The position numbers and the translations under genes were made by a program. Below the pieces are notes generated by a model that saw only the letters and a program-made list of their open reading frames with translations, searched no databases and had not been told where the DNA came from. A stretch of 64,000 nucleotides of DNA, taken from contig DBIA01000021.1 of NCBI GenBank assembly GCA_002296525.1, forward strand, positions 248,001 through 312,000, written 5' to 3'. Shown here piece by piece: positions 1 to 8,634 of this stretch (its first letter is position 1; each line of letters starts with the position of its first letter). Origin of the DNA: Candidatus Neomicrothrix sp. UBA814. GTDB lineage: Bacteria > Actinomycetota > Acidimicrobiia > Acidimicrobiales > Poriferisodalaceae.

Positions 1-1
1 G

Positions 2-568
2 ATCGACAAGAGTCCTACAGAGAATCTAGAAGCAATCGCTGAAGCGACTGGCAGGGGTATCAGAGACTTGACCGCCGTAATCTTGGATCGTGATCGTCAC
101 GCGGAGTTGATTGATGAAGTCCGTCAGAGTGGAGCCAGAATTCGACTTATTCCTGATGGTGATGTGGCAGGAGCTATCGCTACGGCTACAAGCGATGGAG
201 CGGATGTGCTCTTCGGCATAGGCGGAACTCCAGAGGGCGTTATTTCTGCTGCAGCACTGAAGTGTCTTGGCGGAGAAATGCAAGGCAGGCTCTGGCCACG
301 AAACGGGACCGAACGTCAGGCCGCGGTCGATGCGGGCTACGACCTTGACCGTATTCTCGACACCGACGATCTTGTTCAATCTGACGATGTATTTTTCGCC
401 GCAACAGGTATTACTGATGGCGAGTTACTGCGGGGCGTGAGATTTACATCTGATGGCGCTATCTCCGACTCCTTGGTCATGAGGTCTAAAAGTGGGACGG
501 TGCGCCGCATCGAAGCGACCCATAACATCGACAAACTCAGCGAGTTCTCATCCGTCGATTTCACCTAA
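2..568 (+). CDS. glpX: Fructose-1,6-bisphosphatase class II (GlpX), 3' part
   Basis: C-terminal part of a GlpX-type fructose-1,6-bisphosphatase, the gluconeogenic enzyme that hydrolyses fructose 1,6-bisphosphate to fructose 6-phosphate. The reading frame is open from base 2, so the gene begins before the window. Visible family features are DLTAVILDRDRH near the left edge, the metal and sugar-phosphate region DVLFGIGGTPEGVISAAALK, and the GATTGITDGEL-like segment, here FAATGITDGELLRGV. The C-terminus is short and ends normally in TAA. hisI follows on the same strand after about 60 bases. The family is clear; only the N-terminal half is missing. Confidence 0.93.
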   Translation: MDKSPTENLEAIAEATGRGIRDLTAVILDRDRHAELIDEVRQSGARIRLIPDGDVAGAIATATSDGADVLFGIGGTPEGVISAAALKCLGGEMQGRLWPRNGTERQAAVDAGYDLDRILDTDDLVQSDDVFFAATGITDGELLRGVRFTSDGAISDSLVMRSKSGTVRRIEATHNIDKLSEFSSVDFT

Positions 569-615
569 GAACTTTCGCCGTCAATAATCGAAGCAGTTCC
601 TTCCTCCTTCACCTC

Positions 616-628
616 TATGCTCACTCTT
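616..628 (+). promoter_or_regulatory. Predicted -10 box for leaderless hisI
   Basis: TATGCT at 616-621 fits the -10 pattern TANNNT and lies 7 bases before the ATG at 629. No Shine-Dalgarno sequence precedes that ATG, so the transcript probably begins at the start codon. Confidence 0.5.
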
Positions 629-1045
629 ATGGTCCAAGCGAATGACTTAGAAGAGGGCACGGTCCAGCAACTGGACTTCGACAAAATTGGGGGTGTCGGA
701 CGTGAGGGGCATCAGGTTATTCCAGTAGTGCTCCAAGAGGTTGATTCGGGAGAGGTCTTGTTCGTCGGTTACGCCAACGAAGAAGCACTGCGTATGACGT
801 TAGAAATGAAAAGCGCTGTGCTGTATTCCACTTCTCGAAACGAAATTTGGCACAAGGGCGCGACCTCAGGAGACACTCTCTCTCTGATCGATGTCCGCGT
901 GAACTGTGAACAGAACTCGCTGCTGTACCTCGTCCGACGCGATGGTCGGGGGGCCTGTCACACTATGAAAGCCGATGGCTCATCTAGAAGCGGCTGCTAT
1001 TACCGCTCGCTTGCCACCATTGAGAACCTCGTATTTGTCCAATAA
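629..1045 (+). CDS. hisI: Phosphoribosyl-AMP cyclohydrolase, variant HisI
   Basis: HisI-family protein of 138 residues; the family opens the adenine ring of phosphoribosyl-AMP in histidine synthesis. EIWHKGATSGDT and the GACHT segment are characteristic. Two features differ from textbook HisI. The metal site normally written DCDxD reads NCEQN, and the usual GERSCFYR is replaced by a longer stretch ending SRSGCYYR. The three cysteines that bind zinc appear to be kept, while the Mg-binding aspartates are changed. I believe an NCEQN subgroup exists in other bacteria but cannot check this. An ATG at 617 would add four residues; 629 is preferred because of the -10 box. No other his gene is nearby. 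Confidence 0.8.
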   Translation: MVQANDLEEGTVQQLDFDKIGGVGREGHQVIPVVLQEVDSGEVLFVGYANEEALRMTLEMKSAVLYSTSRNEIWHKGATSGDTLSLIDVRVNCEQNSLLYLVRRDGRGACHTMKADGSSRSGCYYRSLATIENLVFVQ

Positions 1046-1081
1046 ACGGTGCAGCTAGTCTGACTCAGCAGCGGCCGAAGG

Positions 1082-1465
1082 TCAGTTTCCGCCAGATACT
1101 TGTATACGAGTTTCAGCCCACTTTTTAGCGAGTGCTGCTTCAGTGTCGTCGGCATCGGATGCCAGTGCTTGATCAGCGGCTTGAAGGTCAGCCTGAGCTT
1201 CTTGAACGTCAATATCTTGAGCGGCCATGGCGTCATCACTCAGAATCGTGACGGCATTGGAGCTTACTTCTACGAAGCCGCCGTTGATAGCTAGCGAGAC
1301 AACACCATCGGCAGCCCAAAGTTGCGTCTGGCCTACGTCTAGCGCCCCTATAAACGGAGCATGATTATCGAGAAACGCAATGTCACCATCAACAGTGCGC
1401 GTAACTACTTGCGAGCATTCTCCGGAGAAAAGCACTGCTTCGGGGGAAACGAGTTCGACCTGCAT
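1082..1465 (-). CDS. atpC: ATP synthase F1 epsilon subunit
   Basis: Last gene of the ATP synthase operon, 127 residues. The epsilon subunit forms the central stalk with gamma and couples rotation to catalysis. The N-terminal beta-sandwich is recognisable (VELVSPEAVLFSGE, then GDIAFLDNHAPFIGAL and the GGFVEVSSNAVTILSD strand). It is followed by a short helical C-terminal part from about residue 85, the region that in other species can extend to inhibit ATP hydrolysis. It lies 20 bases after atpD. hisI converges on it from the other strand, with about 36 bases between the stop codons and no obvious hairpin terminator there. Confidence 0.95.
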   Translation of the reverse strand: MQVELVSPEAVLFSGECSQVVTRTVDGDIAFLDNHAPFIGALDVGQTQLWAADGVVSLAINGGFVEVSSNAVTILSDDAMAAQDIDVQEAQADLQAADQALASDADDTEAALAKKWAETRIQVSGGN

Positions 1466-1485
1466 AAATCAGCTTCTTTTAGTAA

Positions 1486-2919
1486 TCAAGACTGCTCTAG
1501 TTCACGGGCTTTGGCCATCGCCGATTCGGCATTACCAACATTGAGGAAGGCTTGTTCGGGTAGATGATCAAGTTCACCGTTGCAAAGCATTTCAAATGAC
1601 TCAATTGTCTCTTCTATAGGAACGAATATGCCGGGCATTCCAGTGAAGACTTCAGCAACGAAGAAAGGCTGCGACAGGAATCGCTGAATCTTGCGGGCTC
1701 GGTCCACCGTGATTCTGTCTTCTTCGGAAAGCTCGTCAAGACCGAGGATGGCAATGATGTCTTGCAGTTCTTTATACCTCTGCAATATCTCCTGCACCCG
1801 GCGAGCTACGCCGTAGTGCCGATCACCCACAACTTCGGGGGTGAGGATTGTTGAGGTGGAAGCAAGCGGGTCAACAGCTGGATAGATACCTAGAGAAGCG
1901 ATTTGCCGACTCAATTCTGTGGTCGCATCCAAGTGGGTGAATGTGGTGAAGGGGGCTGGGTCGGTGTAATCGTCAGCCGGCACATACACAGCCTGAAGCG
2001 AGGTAATCGAGTGACCCGAAGTAGAGGTAATCCTCTCCTGTAGTTCGCCCATCTCGTCGGCCAGATTGGGTTGATAACCCACCGCTGAAGGCATTCGACC
2101 AAGCAAAGTCGAGACCTCGGATCCCGCTTGCACAAAGCGGAATATATTGTCCACGAACAAGAGCACTTCCTGCCCTTGAACGTCGCGGAAATATTCAGCC
2201 ATAGTTAGAGCTGAAAGCGCGACACGTAGGCGTACCCCTGGAGGCTCGTCCATTTGTCCAAAGACAAGGGCTGTCTTTTCCAGCACGCCGGACTCTTCCA
2301 TTTCTAGGTATAAGTCAGTGCCTTCACGGGTTCGTTCTCCCACGCCTGCGAACACCGAGACTCCGCCGTGCTGCGAAGCCACTCGGTTAATCATCTCGGT
2401 AATCAAGACCGTTTTACCCACTCCGGCTCCGCCAAAGAGTCCGATCTTTCCACCCTCCAAGTAGGGCTCAAGAAGGTCGATCACTTTGATACCTGATTCG
2501 AAAAGCTTCGCCTTCGGCTCAAGGGTGTCAAAGTCAGGTGCGTCGCGATGAATCTCCCATCTTTCAGGCACTTCGCCAATGTCATCGGTGTCAAGGGGTT
2601 CGCCCAGGACGTTAAAGATGTGTCCAAGAACGTTGTCGCCAACCGGAACTGCAATTCCGCGCCCGGTATTTCGTACCACCGCGCCTCGAGTCAGACCGTC
2701 TGTCGCTTTCATACAAACAACACGTACTTTGCCCTCACCGATTTGTTGCGCTACCTCACCACCAATAGTCACTTTGGCGCCTTCTAATTCGGCGTCCATT
2801 TCGACAAATGTGTTTATTTCCGGCAACGATCCACGTGGAAATTCGACGTCTACTACCGGTCCGGCAATAGCGAGCACCCTTCCATCTTTGGTTTCGGTGT
2901 TGTCTTCGGTCATGGTCAT
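1486..2919 (-). CDS. atpD: ATP synthase F1 beta subunit
   Basis: Catalytic beta subunit of F1, 477 residues, which makes ATP from ADP and phosphate at the membrane-bound enzyme. The Walker A loop GGAGVGKTVLITEMINR, the FAGVGERTREG segment and the Walker B region EVLLFVDNIFRF are all present, followed by the DELSEED-like lever (LDELSEEDRITV) near residue 390, which contacts gamma. The frame is open upstream, but the ATG at 2919 has an AGGAG sequence five bases before it and gives the normal family length. It starts 16 bases after the atpG stop codon. Confidence 0.98.
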   Translation of the reverse strand: MTMTEDNTETKDGRVLAIAGPVVDVEFPRGSLPEINTFVEMDAELEGAKVTIGGEVAQQIGEGKVRVVCMKATDGLTRGAVVRNTGRGIAVPVGDNVLGHIFNVLGEPLDTDDIGEVPERWEIHRDAPDFDTLEPKAKLFESGIKVIDLLEPYLEGGKIGLFGGAGVGKTVLITEMINRVASQHGGVSVFAGVGERTREGTDLYLEMEESGVLEKTALVFGQMDEPPGVRLRVALSALTMAEYFRDVQGQEVLLFVDNIFRFVQAGSEVSTLLGRMPSAVGYQPNLADEMGELQERITSTSGHSITSLQAVYVPADDYTDPAPFTTFTHLDATTELSRQIASLGIYPAVDPLASTSTILTPEVVGDRHYGVARRVQEILQRYKELQDIIAILGLDELSEEDRITVDRARKIQRFLSQPFFVAEVFTGMPGIFVPIEETIESFEMLCNGELDHLPEQAFLNVGNAESAMAKARELEQS

Positions 2920-2935
2920 TTTTACTCCTGAAGTT

Positions 2936-3904
2936 TCAGGCGTCGGTACGGTCAGTTGCGAGGGCTGCAAAAGAACCCTCAATTGATTGGGCGATGAGAT
3001 CTTCAAGATCGCCATCGTCGTCTTGGCTCATTGCTTCGGCACCGCCAACAATCTCCATTATTTCGGTGGTGATTGCATCTTGACGGGCACGGTTCATTAT
3101 TCGGGTGAGGTTGATTTTTAGATCTTCAGCGTTGTCAGTAGCTGCCTTCATAGCTCGTTGCCGCGCTGCGTGTTCGGAGGCTGAGGCCTCGAGCAGCGCT
3201 GCATATAGACGCGCTTCCGCGTATCGAGGAAGAAGACGCCCCAGTATTTCAGATGGTTCCGGTTCAAATTCGTAACCGCCGCCGGCCTCTTCAGTAGCCT
3301 CAGCTCCAATTTCAGATGCCTCGAGCGGCATAAATTGATCCACTGTTACTTCTTGGCTTCCCATAGACAAAAAGCGTGTGTAGGCCAGTTGGACTTGTTG
3401 GGCCTCGCCGTTTTCAAATAGTTCTGCTACCGACTCAGCCATTGCCTTTGCATCGCTGTAGTTAGGTTGATCCGAAAATCCTTCAAAAGCCGCATGAACG
3501 TCATAGCCTCTAAAGGAGAAGTAACCGGCTGCTTTTTTGCCAGACAAAATCAGCGCATAGTCACGTCCCGCAGCTCGGTCCGAATCGATAGATCTCTCAA
3601 CGGCCCTTAAAACATTGTTGTTGTACCCGCCGCAGAGCCCGCGATCCGCAGCTATTACTACGTAAGCAACGCGGTTTATATCACCGGGTTGTGCGAGTAA
3701 CGGATGGTCAACTCCAGCGCCGCCACCTGCCAGGTTCGCTATTACATCAGTAACTTTTTCTGAATAAGGTTTAGCCGCCTGGACCCGGCCTTGGGCTTTG
3801 ACGATGCGCGAAGCCGCGATCAGTTCCATAGCGCGCGTGATCTTCTTCGTAGCATCAATCGAGCTGATACGACGCCTAAGAATGCGTTCCTGACCGCCTG
3901 CCAC
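2936..3904 (-). CDS. atpG: ATP synthase F1 gamma subunit
   Basis: Central rotor shaft of the ATP synthase, 322 residues. The N-terminal helix (QERILRRRISSIDATKKIT) and the C-terminal helix (ENLKINLTRIMNRARQ-like, here EDLKINLTRIMNRARQ) that together form the coiled-coil shaft are clear. AADRGLCGGYN is the family signature in the Rossmann-like domain. It is longer than the enterobacterial protein, mainly from an acidic insertion near residues 200-220 (rich in Glu and Gly) and an acidic tail. It lies 6 bases after atpA and 16 bases before atpD. Confidence 0.97.
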   Translation of the reverse strand: MAGGQERILRRRISSIDATKKITRAMELIAASRIVKAQGRVQAAKPYSEKVTDVIANLAGGGAGVDHPLLAQPGDINRVAYVVIAADRGLCGGYNNNVLRAVERSIDSDRAAGRDYALILSGKKAAGYFSFRGYDVHAAFEGFSDQPNYSDAKAMAESVAELFENGEAQQVQLAYTRFLSMGSQEVTVDQFMPLEASEIGAEATEEAGGGYEFEPEPSEILGRLLPRYAEARLYAALLEASASEHAARQRAMKAATDNAEDLKINLTRIMNRARQDAITTEIMEIVGGAEAMSQDDDGDLEDLIAQSIEGSFAALATDRTDA

Positions 3905-3910
3905 TGCCGA

Positions 3911-5452
3911 TCAGCCCTCGCCGCCGCTCGTATCGGCCTCAACACTCGCCTGGAAAGTCGCCTTAAAAGACTCTACGGCAGCCTTCACCTGATCTTCGGG
4001 GAGAACTCCTGTGCTTCTTATTTCGTCAAGTAGCCCGGAGTGCCTCGTCTTCATATTCTCTAAAAGCTCTGCTTCGAACCGTTGGACATCCTCAACTGGT
4101 AAGTCATCTAGATGGCCGTTCGTTCCCGTGTAAATCGAAACAACTTGTTCCTCGACCGGCATTGGGCTGTTGAGTCCCTGCTTAAGAAGTTCGACTAAGC
4201 GGTAACCGCGACCAAGTTGCGCCGCAGAAGCAGCATCCAACTCGGAGCCGAAGGTTGCGAAGGCTTCAAGATCACGGAACTGAGCAAGGTCGATCTTTAA
4301 GGTTCCCGCAACGCTCTTCATAGCTTTGGTCTGAGCGTCACCTCCAACGCGTGAAACAGATACACCGACGTCTACAGCTGGTCGCACACCCGATTTGAAT
4401 AGATCGTCTTGGAGGTAGATCTGGCCGTCGGTGATCGAAATCACATTCGTGGGAATGTAAGCGGAGACGTCACCCGCTTTTGTTTCGATCACGGGTAAAG
4501 CGGTGAGCGAGCCCGCACCCTGTTCATCAGACAACTTAGCTGCGCGTTCTAGTAGACGACTATGGAGGTAGAACACGTCACCCGGGTACGCTTCACGCCC
4601 TGGTGGTCTTCTGAGCAACAGAGACAACTGCCGGTATGCCTCCGCTTGTTTCGAGAGGTCGTCATAAACGATTAACGCGTGTTCGCCATTCTCCATCCAG
4701 TGCTGGCCCATGGCGCAGCCTGCATATGGAGCAAGGTACTTAAACGGTGCTGCGTCGGCGGCCGGTGCCGAAACAACCACGGTGTATTCCATCGCTCCGC
4801 GTTCTTCTAAGGTGTTGACAACTTGAGCGACAGTCGAGCCTTTCTGGCCAACCGCGACATAGATGCACTTCACTCCCAAGCCTGCCTGATTCAGGATGGT
4901 GTCGATCGCCACGGAGGTCTTACCAGTTTTTCTGTCGCCGATAATCAACTCGCGTTGGCCGCGACCTACCGGCGTCATGGAGTCAATAGCCTTAATGCCA
5001 GTTTGCAAAGGTTCATGAACTGGTTGTCGACCCATAATGCCCGGCGCTTGAATTTCCATTCGCCGAGGTTCAGCACCTGCTATCGGTCCTTTACCGTCAA
5101 TGGGCTCACCGAGCGCATTGACGACTCTTCCGAGTACTCCATCTCCTACTGGAACAGAAAGAATCCTTCCGGTGGACTTAACGTTTTGGCCCTCTTCAAT
5201 GTTTTCAACATTGCCCAATACCACAGCACCGATTGAGTCCTCATCGAGGTTGAGGGCAAGGCCCACGTCGCCGCTCTCAAACTCAAGAATTTCGTTCACG
5301 GAAGCATTCGGAAGCCCAGAAACTCTGGCAATACCATCCCCCACTTCGAGGATGCGGCCCACAGTTCCTGATTCAACCGACGGATCAAAACCTTCCAGAT
5401 TCTTTTGGATTGCTGCCGTTATGTCGGCGGCATCGAAGCTGAGGTCAGTCAT
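3911..5452 (-). CDS. atpA: ATP synthase F1 alpha subunit
   Basis: Non-catalytic nucleotide-binding alpha subunit, 513 residues. The P-loop GDRKTGKTSVA is near residue 170, and the family signature PAVDVGVSVSRVGG follows in the second half. The acidic C-terminal tail (SVEADTSGGEG) is a minor local feature. The ATG overlaps the atpH stop codon by four bases (ATGA), which suggests translational coupling. Confidence 0.98.
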   Translation of the reverse strand: MTDLSFDAADITAAIQKNLEGFDPSVESGTVGRILEVGDGIARVSGLPNASVNEILEFESGDVGLALNLDEDSIGAVVLGNVENIEEGQNVKSTGRILSVPVGDGVLGRVVNALGEPIDGKGPIAGAEPRRMEIQAPGIMGRQPVHEPLQTGIKAIDSMTPVGRGQRELIIGDRKTGKTSVAIDTILNQAGLGVKCIYVAVGQKGSTVAQVVNTLEERGAMEYTVVVSAPAADAAPFKYLAPYAGCAMGQHWMENGEHALIVYDDLSKQAEAYRQLSLLLRRPPGREAYPGDVFYLHSRLLERAAKLSDEQGAGSLTALPVIETKAGDVSAYIPTNVISITDGQIYLQDDLFKSGVRPAVDVGVSVSRVGGDAQTKAMKSVAGTLKIDLAQFRDLEAFATFGSELDAASAAQLGRGYRLVELLKQGLNSPMPVEEQVVSIYTGTNGHLDDLPVEDVQRFEAELLENMKTRHSGLLDEIRSTGVLPEDQVKAAVESFKATFQASVEADTSGGEG

Positions 5453-5976
5453 GACAAGCGCTCTTTCATTTTTTCGAGACGGGTACGTACTGATCCGTCA
5501 AAGACTGTGTCGCCGACTTGAGCAACAACTCCTCCAAGGATCTCAGGGTCGACAACTACGACGATGTCGATATTCATTCCAGTTGCGCTTGATAGCGCAG
5601 ATTTGAGACGACCGCGTTGATCATCATTAAGGGTCACGGCGGATCGAACTTCAGCGACCGCTTGACCTCTTGATTCCGCAGCCTGACGGATCAGTTCATC
5701 GGCAATCGGCCCAATGTGGCTACCGCGTCCAGCTCCTACCAACATGCTGACAAGGTTGATAGTTACGGGCGACGCGGAGGCCCCTAGAAGGTCTTCCAAA
5801 ATTCCAATCCGACGCGATGCGGGTATCGTTCGGTCGCTAAGCGTCGAACGCAACTGATCGGATGATTCAACGGTCCGACCTAACTGGTACAGCTCATCCG
5901 CGACGCGGTTGAGTTCACCTTCGGCCTCAGCCAATTTGGCTAATCCGGCAGCGTACTCCTCCACTTTCTCGGTCAT
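5449..5976 (-). CDS. atpH: ATP synthase F1 delta subunit
   Basis: Peripheral-stalk delta subunit, 175 residues, which links the top of F1 to subunit b. The helical N-terminal half has the expected six-helix layout (YAAGLAKLAEAEGELNRV onward). The C-terminal motif DPEILGGVVAQVGDTVFDGSVRTRLE is the best conserved part of this family and is intact. Some actinobacteria fuse delta to a b-like segment; here delta has normal single-domain length. It overlaps atpA by four bases and is separated from atpF by 99 bases, the largest gap in the operon. Confidence 0.95.
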   Translation of the reverse strand: MTEKVEEYAAGLAKLAEAEGELNRVADELYQLGRTVESSDQLRSTLSDRTIPASRRIGILEDLLGASASPVTINLVSMLVGAGRGSHIGPIADELIRQAAESRGQAVAEVRSAVTLNDDQRGRLKSALSSATGMNIDIVVVVDPEILGGVVAQVGDTVFDGSVRTRLEKMKERLS

Positions 5977-6075
5977 CGCTTTCCTCGATCTTTTCGTAAA
6001 CGGTTACGGCAACTCAGGTGCCGTTCTTCTAGGGCCTCGGTCAAAAACACTCGCGAGGCAAATTCCACTGGGTTG

Positions 6076-6612
6076 TCAGTTTCCAACAGACTCGATGTAG
6101 TCATCTACAAGTCGCGCATAGGCAGCTTCGTCCAAGCTCGATTTCACTACCTGCTCAGCAGCCCCTACAGCAAGCGATGTCACTTGTGTTCGAAGGTCGG
6201 CAAGCGCACGAGCTTTTGCGGCTTCGATATCCGCATCTGCTTGCGCTCGCTTCTCCTCGATTTCGGGTTCAATTGCTGCGAGACGGTCTTGGCGAACCTG
6301 CTCGGCTTCAGCTCGTGCTGCTTCAAGAATTCTTGACGCCTCAGCTTGAGCCTCTGCAATTTTCGAGTCGTATTCGGCACGCAAACCTTCCGCTTCGGTG
6401 CGCGCCGTATCGGCGGCATCTAGGTCACCCTGGATCTTCTCAGATCGGGCTTCCATAGCCTTTTTAATGGCGGGGTAGGCGAACTTCGCCATGGCAATGA
6501 AAAGAATCGCGAAGGCAGCGCCTCCCCAAATAATTTCATTCCACACAGGAAGGATCGGGTTCGAAGCCCCCCCTCCAGCGTCACCCGCCGCTAGGAGTCC
6601 AATTGAATTCAT
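6076..6612 (-). CDS. atpF: ATP synthase Fo subunit b
   Basis: Peripheral-stalk subunit b, 178 residues. One membrane helix near residues 28-47 (IIWGGAAFAILFIAMAKFAY) is followed by a long charged helix rich in Ala, Glu and Arg (about residues 60-150), which forms the stator coiled coil. A Gly/Ala-rich N-terminal segment precedes the membrane helix. It lies 9 bases after atpE. Only one b gene is present, so the stalk is presumably a homodimer. Confidence 0.95.
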   Translation of the reverse strand: MNSIGLLAAGDAGGGASNPILPVWNEIIWGGAAFAILFIAMAKFAYPAIKKAMEARSEKIQGDLDAADTARTEAEGLRAEYDSKIAEAQAEASRILEAARAEAEQVRQDRLAAIEPEIEEKRAQADADIEAAKARALADLRTQVTSLAVGAAEQVVKSSLDEAAYARLVDDYIESVGN

Positions 6613-6621
6613 TGTCTCTCC

Positions 6622-6876
6622 CTAGGCGAAATTCAGAAGGATAAAGACCACGAAACCAATTAGGGCTAGAGCCTCGGTAAAGGCGATGCCAAGGAACATG
6701 GTCGTTCGCACCATGCCCGCGGATTCGGGCTGTCGAGCCATGGCAGTAATCGCGTTACCGACTACCAGTCCGATGCCTACGCCGGGGCCAATGGCAGCAA
6801 GGCCATAACCCAGACCGGCACCGACCGCCTTTAGGCCGTCTAGTGCGTTGTCAGCTTGTGCGAGCAAGTCAATCAC
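6622..6876 (-). CDS. atpE: ATP synthase Fo subunit c
   Basis: Rotor-ring subunit c, 84 residues, two membrane helices joined by the polar loop ARQPES. The first helix carries the glycine pattern IGPGVGIGLVVG. The ion-binding carboxylate is the Glu in GIAFTEALALIG of the second helix. The residue after this Glu is Ala, not the Ser or Thr usual in sodium-binding rings, so proton coupling is the likelier reading. It lies between atpB and atpF. Confidence 0.96.
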   Translation of the reverse strand: MIDLLAQADNALDGLKAVGAGLGYGLAAIGPGVGIGLVVGNAITAMARQPESAGMVRTTMFLGIAFTEALALIGFVVFILLNFA

Positions 6877-6900
6877 TCGTCTCTCCTGTGTCTTGTTTGT

Positions 6901-7695
6901 TTAGTGCTCGGGATGTAGTGCGCCACCGATATACACGGCAGTCAGAATTGTGAAAATGAAGGCCTGCAAGAAGGCAACGAGAATCTCGAAACCTGTCAGA
7001 CCAATCAACACAATAAACGGGGCCCATATGATCGAAACCAAAATGTTCTTGGCCCACAAATTTTCGCAGAGGACTGCGAACGTAACCAACAAAAGGTGCC
7101 CTGCAAGCATATTGGCGAAGAGCCGAACTGCCAGCGAAAAGGGGCGCACCAAGAATGTTGAAACGAATTCAATAACTGCAACCAATGGAAGCAGAGCGCC
7201 TGGAACTCCAGGCGGGATAATCGTGTTCTTAAAGTAGCTAAAGAAGCCTTGACTCTTAATGCCAACCCCATTGAAGACAACCCAAACAACAATCGCTAGG
7301 AAAGCAGGCGCCGCCATTCGCGAGTTAGCTGGGAATTGAATAAACGGGATTACTTCGGTGATGTTGGCAAAGAAAATAAAGAAGAAAAGAGATAGGAGGA
7401 AAGGCATGAACTTCATACCGTCAGGTCCCATCGTTTGCATCACGATGTTCTCACGCACAAAGTCAACTGACGATTCTGCGACAGTCTGAACTCCACGCGG
7501 AACCAAGGAGCTCTTCCGGATGGCAAGCGTAAATATCACTAGCGGCGCGACCATCGCCCACAGGTAGATGAGACCTACTTTGTTCAGCTCGAGAAAAGTG
7601 TTGCCCTCAAAAAGGAACCCAGGCCATTCAAGAAGGCTCTCAATTGACGGAAAGTGCAGTCCACCACCATCTCCGGCGGCAAGCAATGAATTCAC
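6901..7695 (-). CDS. atpB: ATP synthase Fo subunit a
   Basis: Proton-channel subunit a, 264 residues, with five or six predicted membrane helices. The essential arginine helix is visible as FSLAVRLFANMLAGHLLL, and the last helix contains ILVAFLQAFIFTILTAVYIG with the conserved Gln. The N-terminus (MNSLLAAGDGGGLHFPSIE) precedes the first helix and has no clear cleavage signal. Its start overlaps the end of the AtpI-like gene by four bases. Confidence 0.96.
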   Translation of the reverse strand: MNSLLAAGDGGGLHFPSIESLLEWPGFLFEGNTFLELNKVGLIYLWAMVAPLVIFTLAIRKSSLVPRGVQTVAESSVDFVRENIVMQTMGPDGMKFMPFLLSLFFFIFFANITEVIPFIQFPANSRMAAPAFLAIVVWVVFNGVGIKSQGFFSYFKNTIIPPGVPGALLPLVAVIEFVSTFLVRPFSLAVRLFANMLAGHLLLVTFAVLCENLWAKNILVSIIWAPFIVLIGLTGFEILVAFLQAFIFTILTAVYIGGALHPEH

Positions 7696-8174
7696 TTGAT
7701 CTCCTTGAATTTCTTCGGCGCCATGTTGTCAGGTCCTAAACCCGGATAAGCGAGTGATAGTGAAACATAGCGCGTCTCCCACACCAGCAGTCCGAGATGG
7801 GAAACGATAATCGTTATCCCAAGGGGAACGGGTGCAAAAAAGCTGATTTTACTGACCGCGATAACAGCGACCGTCAGAGCGCCTAGTCGGAAGATAAATC
7901 CAAATAAGGCTGCAAACATGAGAGCGGCGGGTGAAATTCGTGCCGCCCAAGTTAAGAACAGAGACGCAGTAAGGAAGTTGGCGAAAATTAACGCAACGCC
8001 ATACGCAGCGGATAACGCTCCGTCGACACCCCAGACAAGCAACGAAATCAACAGCCAAGCGGGAACAATTTTGATTCCTCGGCGCAGCATGTCAACGACT
8101 ATTCCCTTTTCAGGTTCATCATTGTGCTGTGGGTTGACGGTAGGTCCACTCTCCCGGCTTATAAGGTCGCTCAC
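7692..8174 (-). CDS. AtpI-like small membrane protein
   Basis: Hydrophobic protein of 160 residues with about four membrane helices after a charged N-terminus of some 25 residues. Its position directly before atpB and its helix pattern match the ATP synthase I family, which assists assembly of the c ring or magnesium supply in other bacteria. Sequence motifs are weak, so the assignment rests largely on position. It overlaps both neighbours by four bases and is therefore part of the operon. Confidence 0.7.
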   Translation of the reverse strand: MSDLISRESGPTVNPQHNDEPEKGIVVDMLRRGIKIVPAWLLISLLVWGVDGALSAAYGVALIFANFLTASLFLTWAARISPAALMFAALFGFIFRLGALTVAVIAVSKISFFAPVPLGITIIVSHLGLLVWETRYVSLSLAYPGLGPDNMAPKKFKEIK

Positions 8175-8512
8175 GTCTCGCTGCGCTCCTCAAGAGTAAC
8201 CCCTGCCGGTAGCCGATCATCAATCTCTTGAACGCGGTCGAGGCCACGTTGGTTAGTTGGTCGATCAGCGGTCATTTCTTCTTCGATGCCCGACATTCTG
8301 CCGACATAGCGGTACCACTCTGCTGCGATTTTTCCTAAAAATGCAAGTGCACCAAACGACACGGCAATCCATGGACTCGTTCCCAACCATCGGTCAAATA
8401 CCCAGCCGATAGCCGCGAAAATCGCGGGAGTGACAACGATTTCAACCGAACGCGAGAAAGCGTCGTCTGTGCCAAAAAACATCTTGTTCTTGTAAAGCGC
8501 AGATGGTCGCAT
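8171..8512 (-). CDS. AtpZ-like protein, probable first gene of atp operon
   Basis: Small protein of 113 residues from the chosen start. It has two membrane helices (about residues 20-37 and 43-60) with the AtpZ/AtpI-type pattern AIGWVFDRWLGTSPW between and within them. AtpZ proteins sit at the head of atp operons and are thought to aid assembly or magnesium transport. The frame is open back to a GTG at 8608, but that region contains a strong hairpin. The ATG at 8512 (or 8482) is preferred, though neither has a convincing ribosome binding site. Confidence 0.65.
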   Translation of the reverse strand: MRPSALYKNKMFFGTDDAFSRSVEIVVTPAIFAAIGWVFDRWLGTSPWIAVSFGALAFLGKIAAEWYRYVGRMSGIEEEMTADRPTNQRGLDRVQEIDDRLPAGVTLEERSET

Positions 8513-8549
8513 GCGACGGGTCGTCTCCGATTCGTGGCGAATGGAAAGT

Positions 8550-8586
8550 GCTTCTAGAAGCGGCCACACCCTATTGGGGTGTGGTC
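8550..8586 (-). promoter_or_regulatory. Palindrome plus hairpin before the atp operon
   Basis: Two adjacent symmetric elements lie between wecA and atpZ. GCTTCTAGAAGC at 8550-8561 is a perfect 12-base palindrome. CCACACCC and GGGTGTGG at 8564-8571 and 8577-8584 form an 8-bp stem around a 5-base loop. Neither is followed by a T run on the minus strand, so a simple terminator is not obvious; a leader structure, operator or wecA mRNA 3' end are alternatives. Confidence 0.5.
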
Positions 8587-8634
8587 CTTGTTGCAAGCGA
8601 CCTGGCACTCAAAATTGCTGATTTTCCTATGTAG

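Noticed and set aside
2920..3015. Extra 32 codons at the N-terminus of atpD.
   Set aside because: They overlap atpG and are not like any beta subunit; the ATG at 2919 has a good ribosome site.
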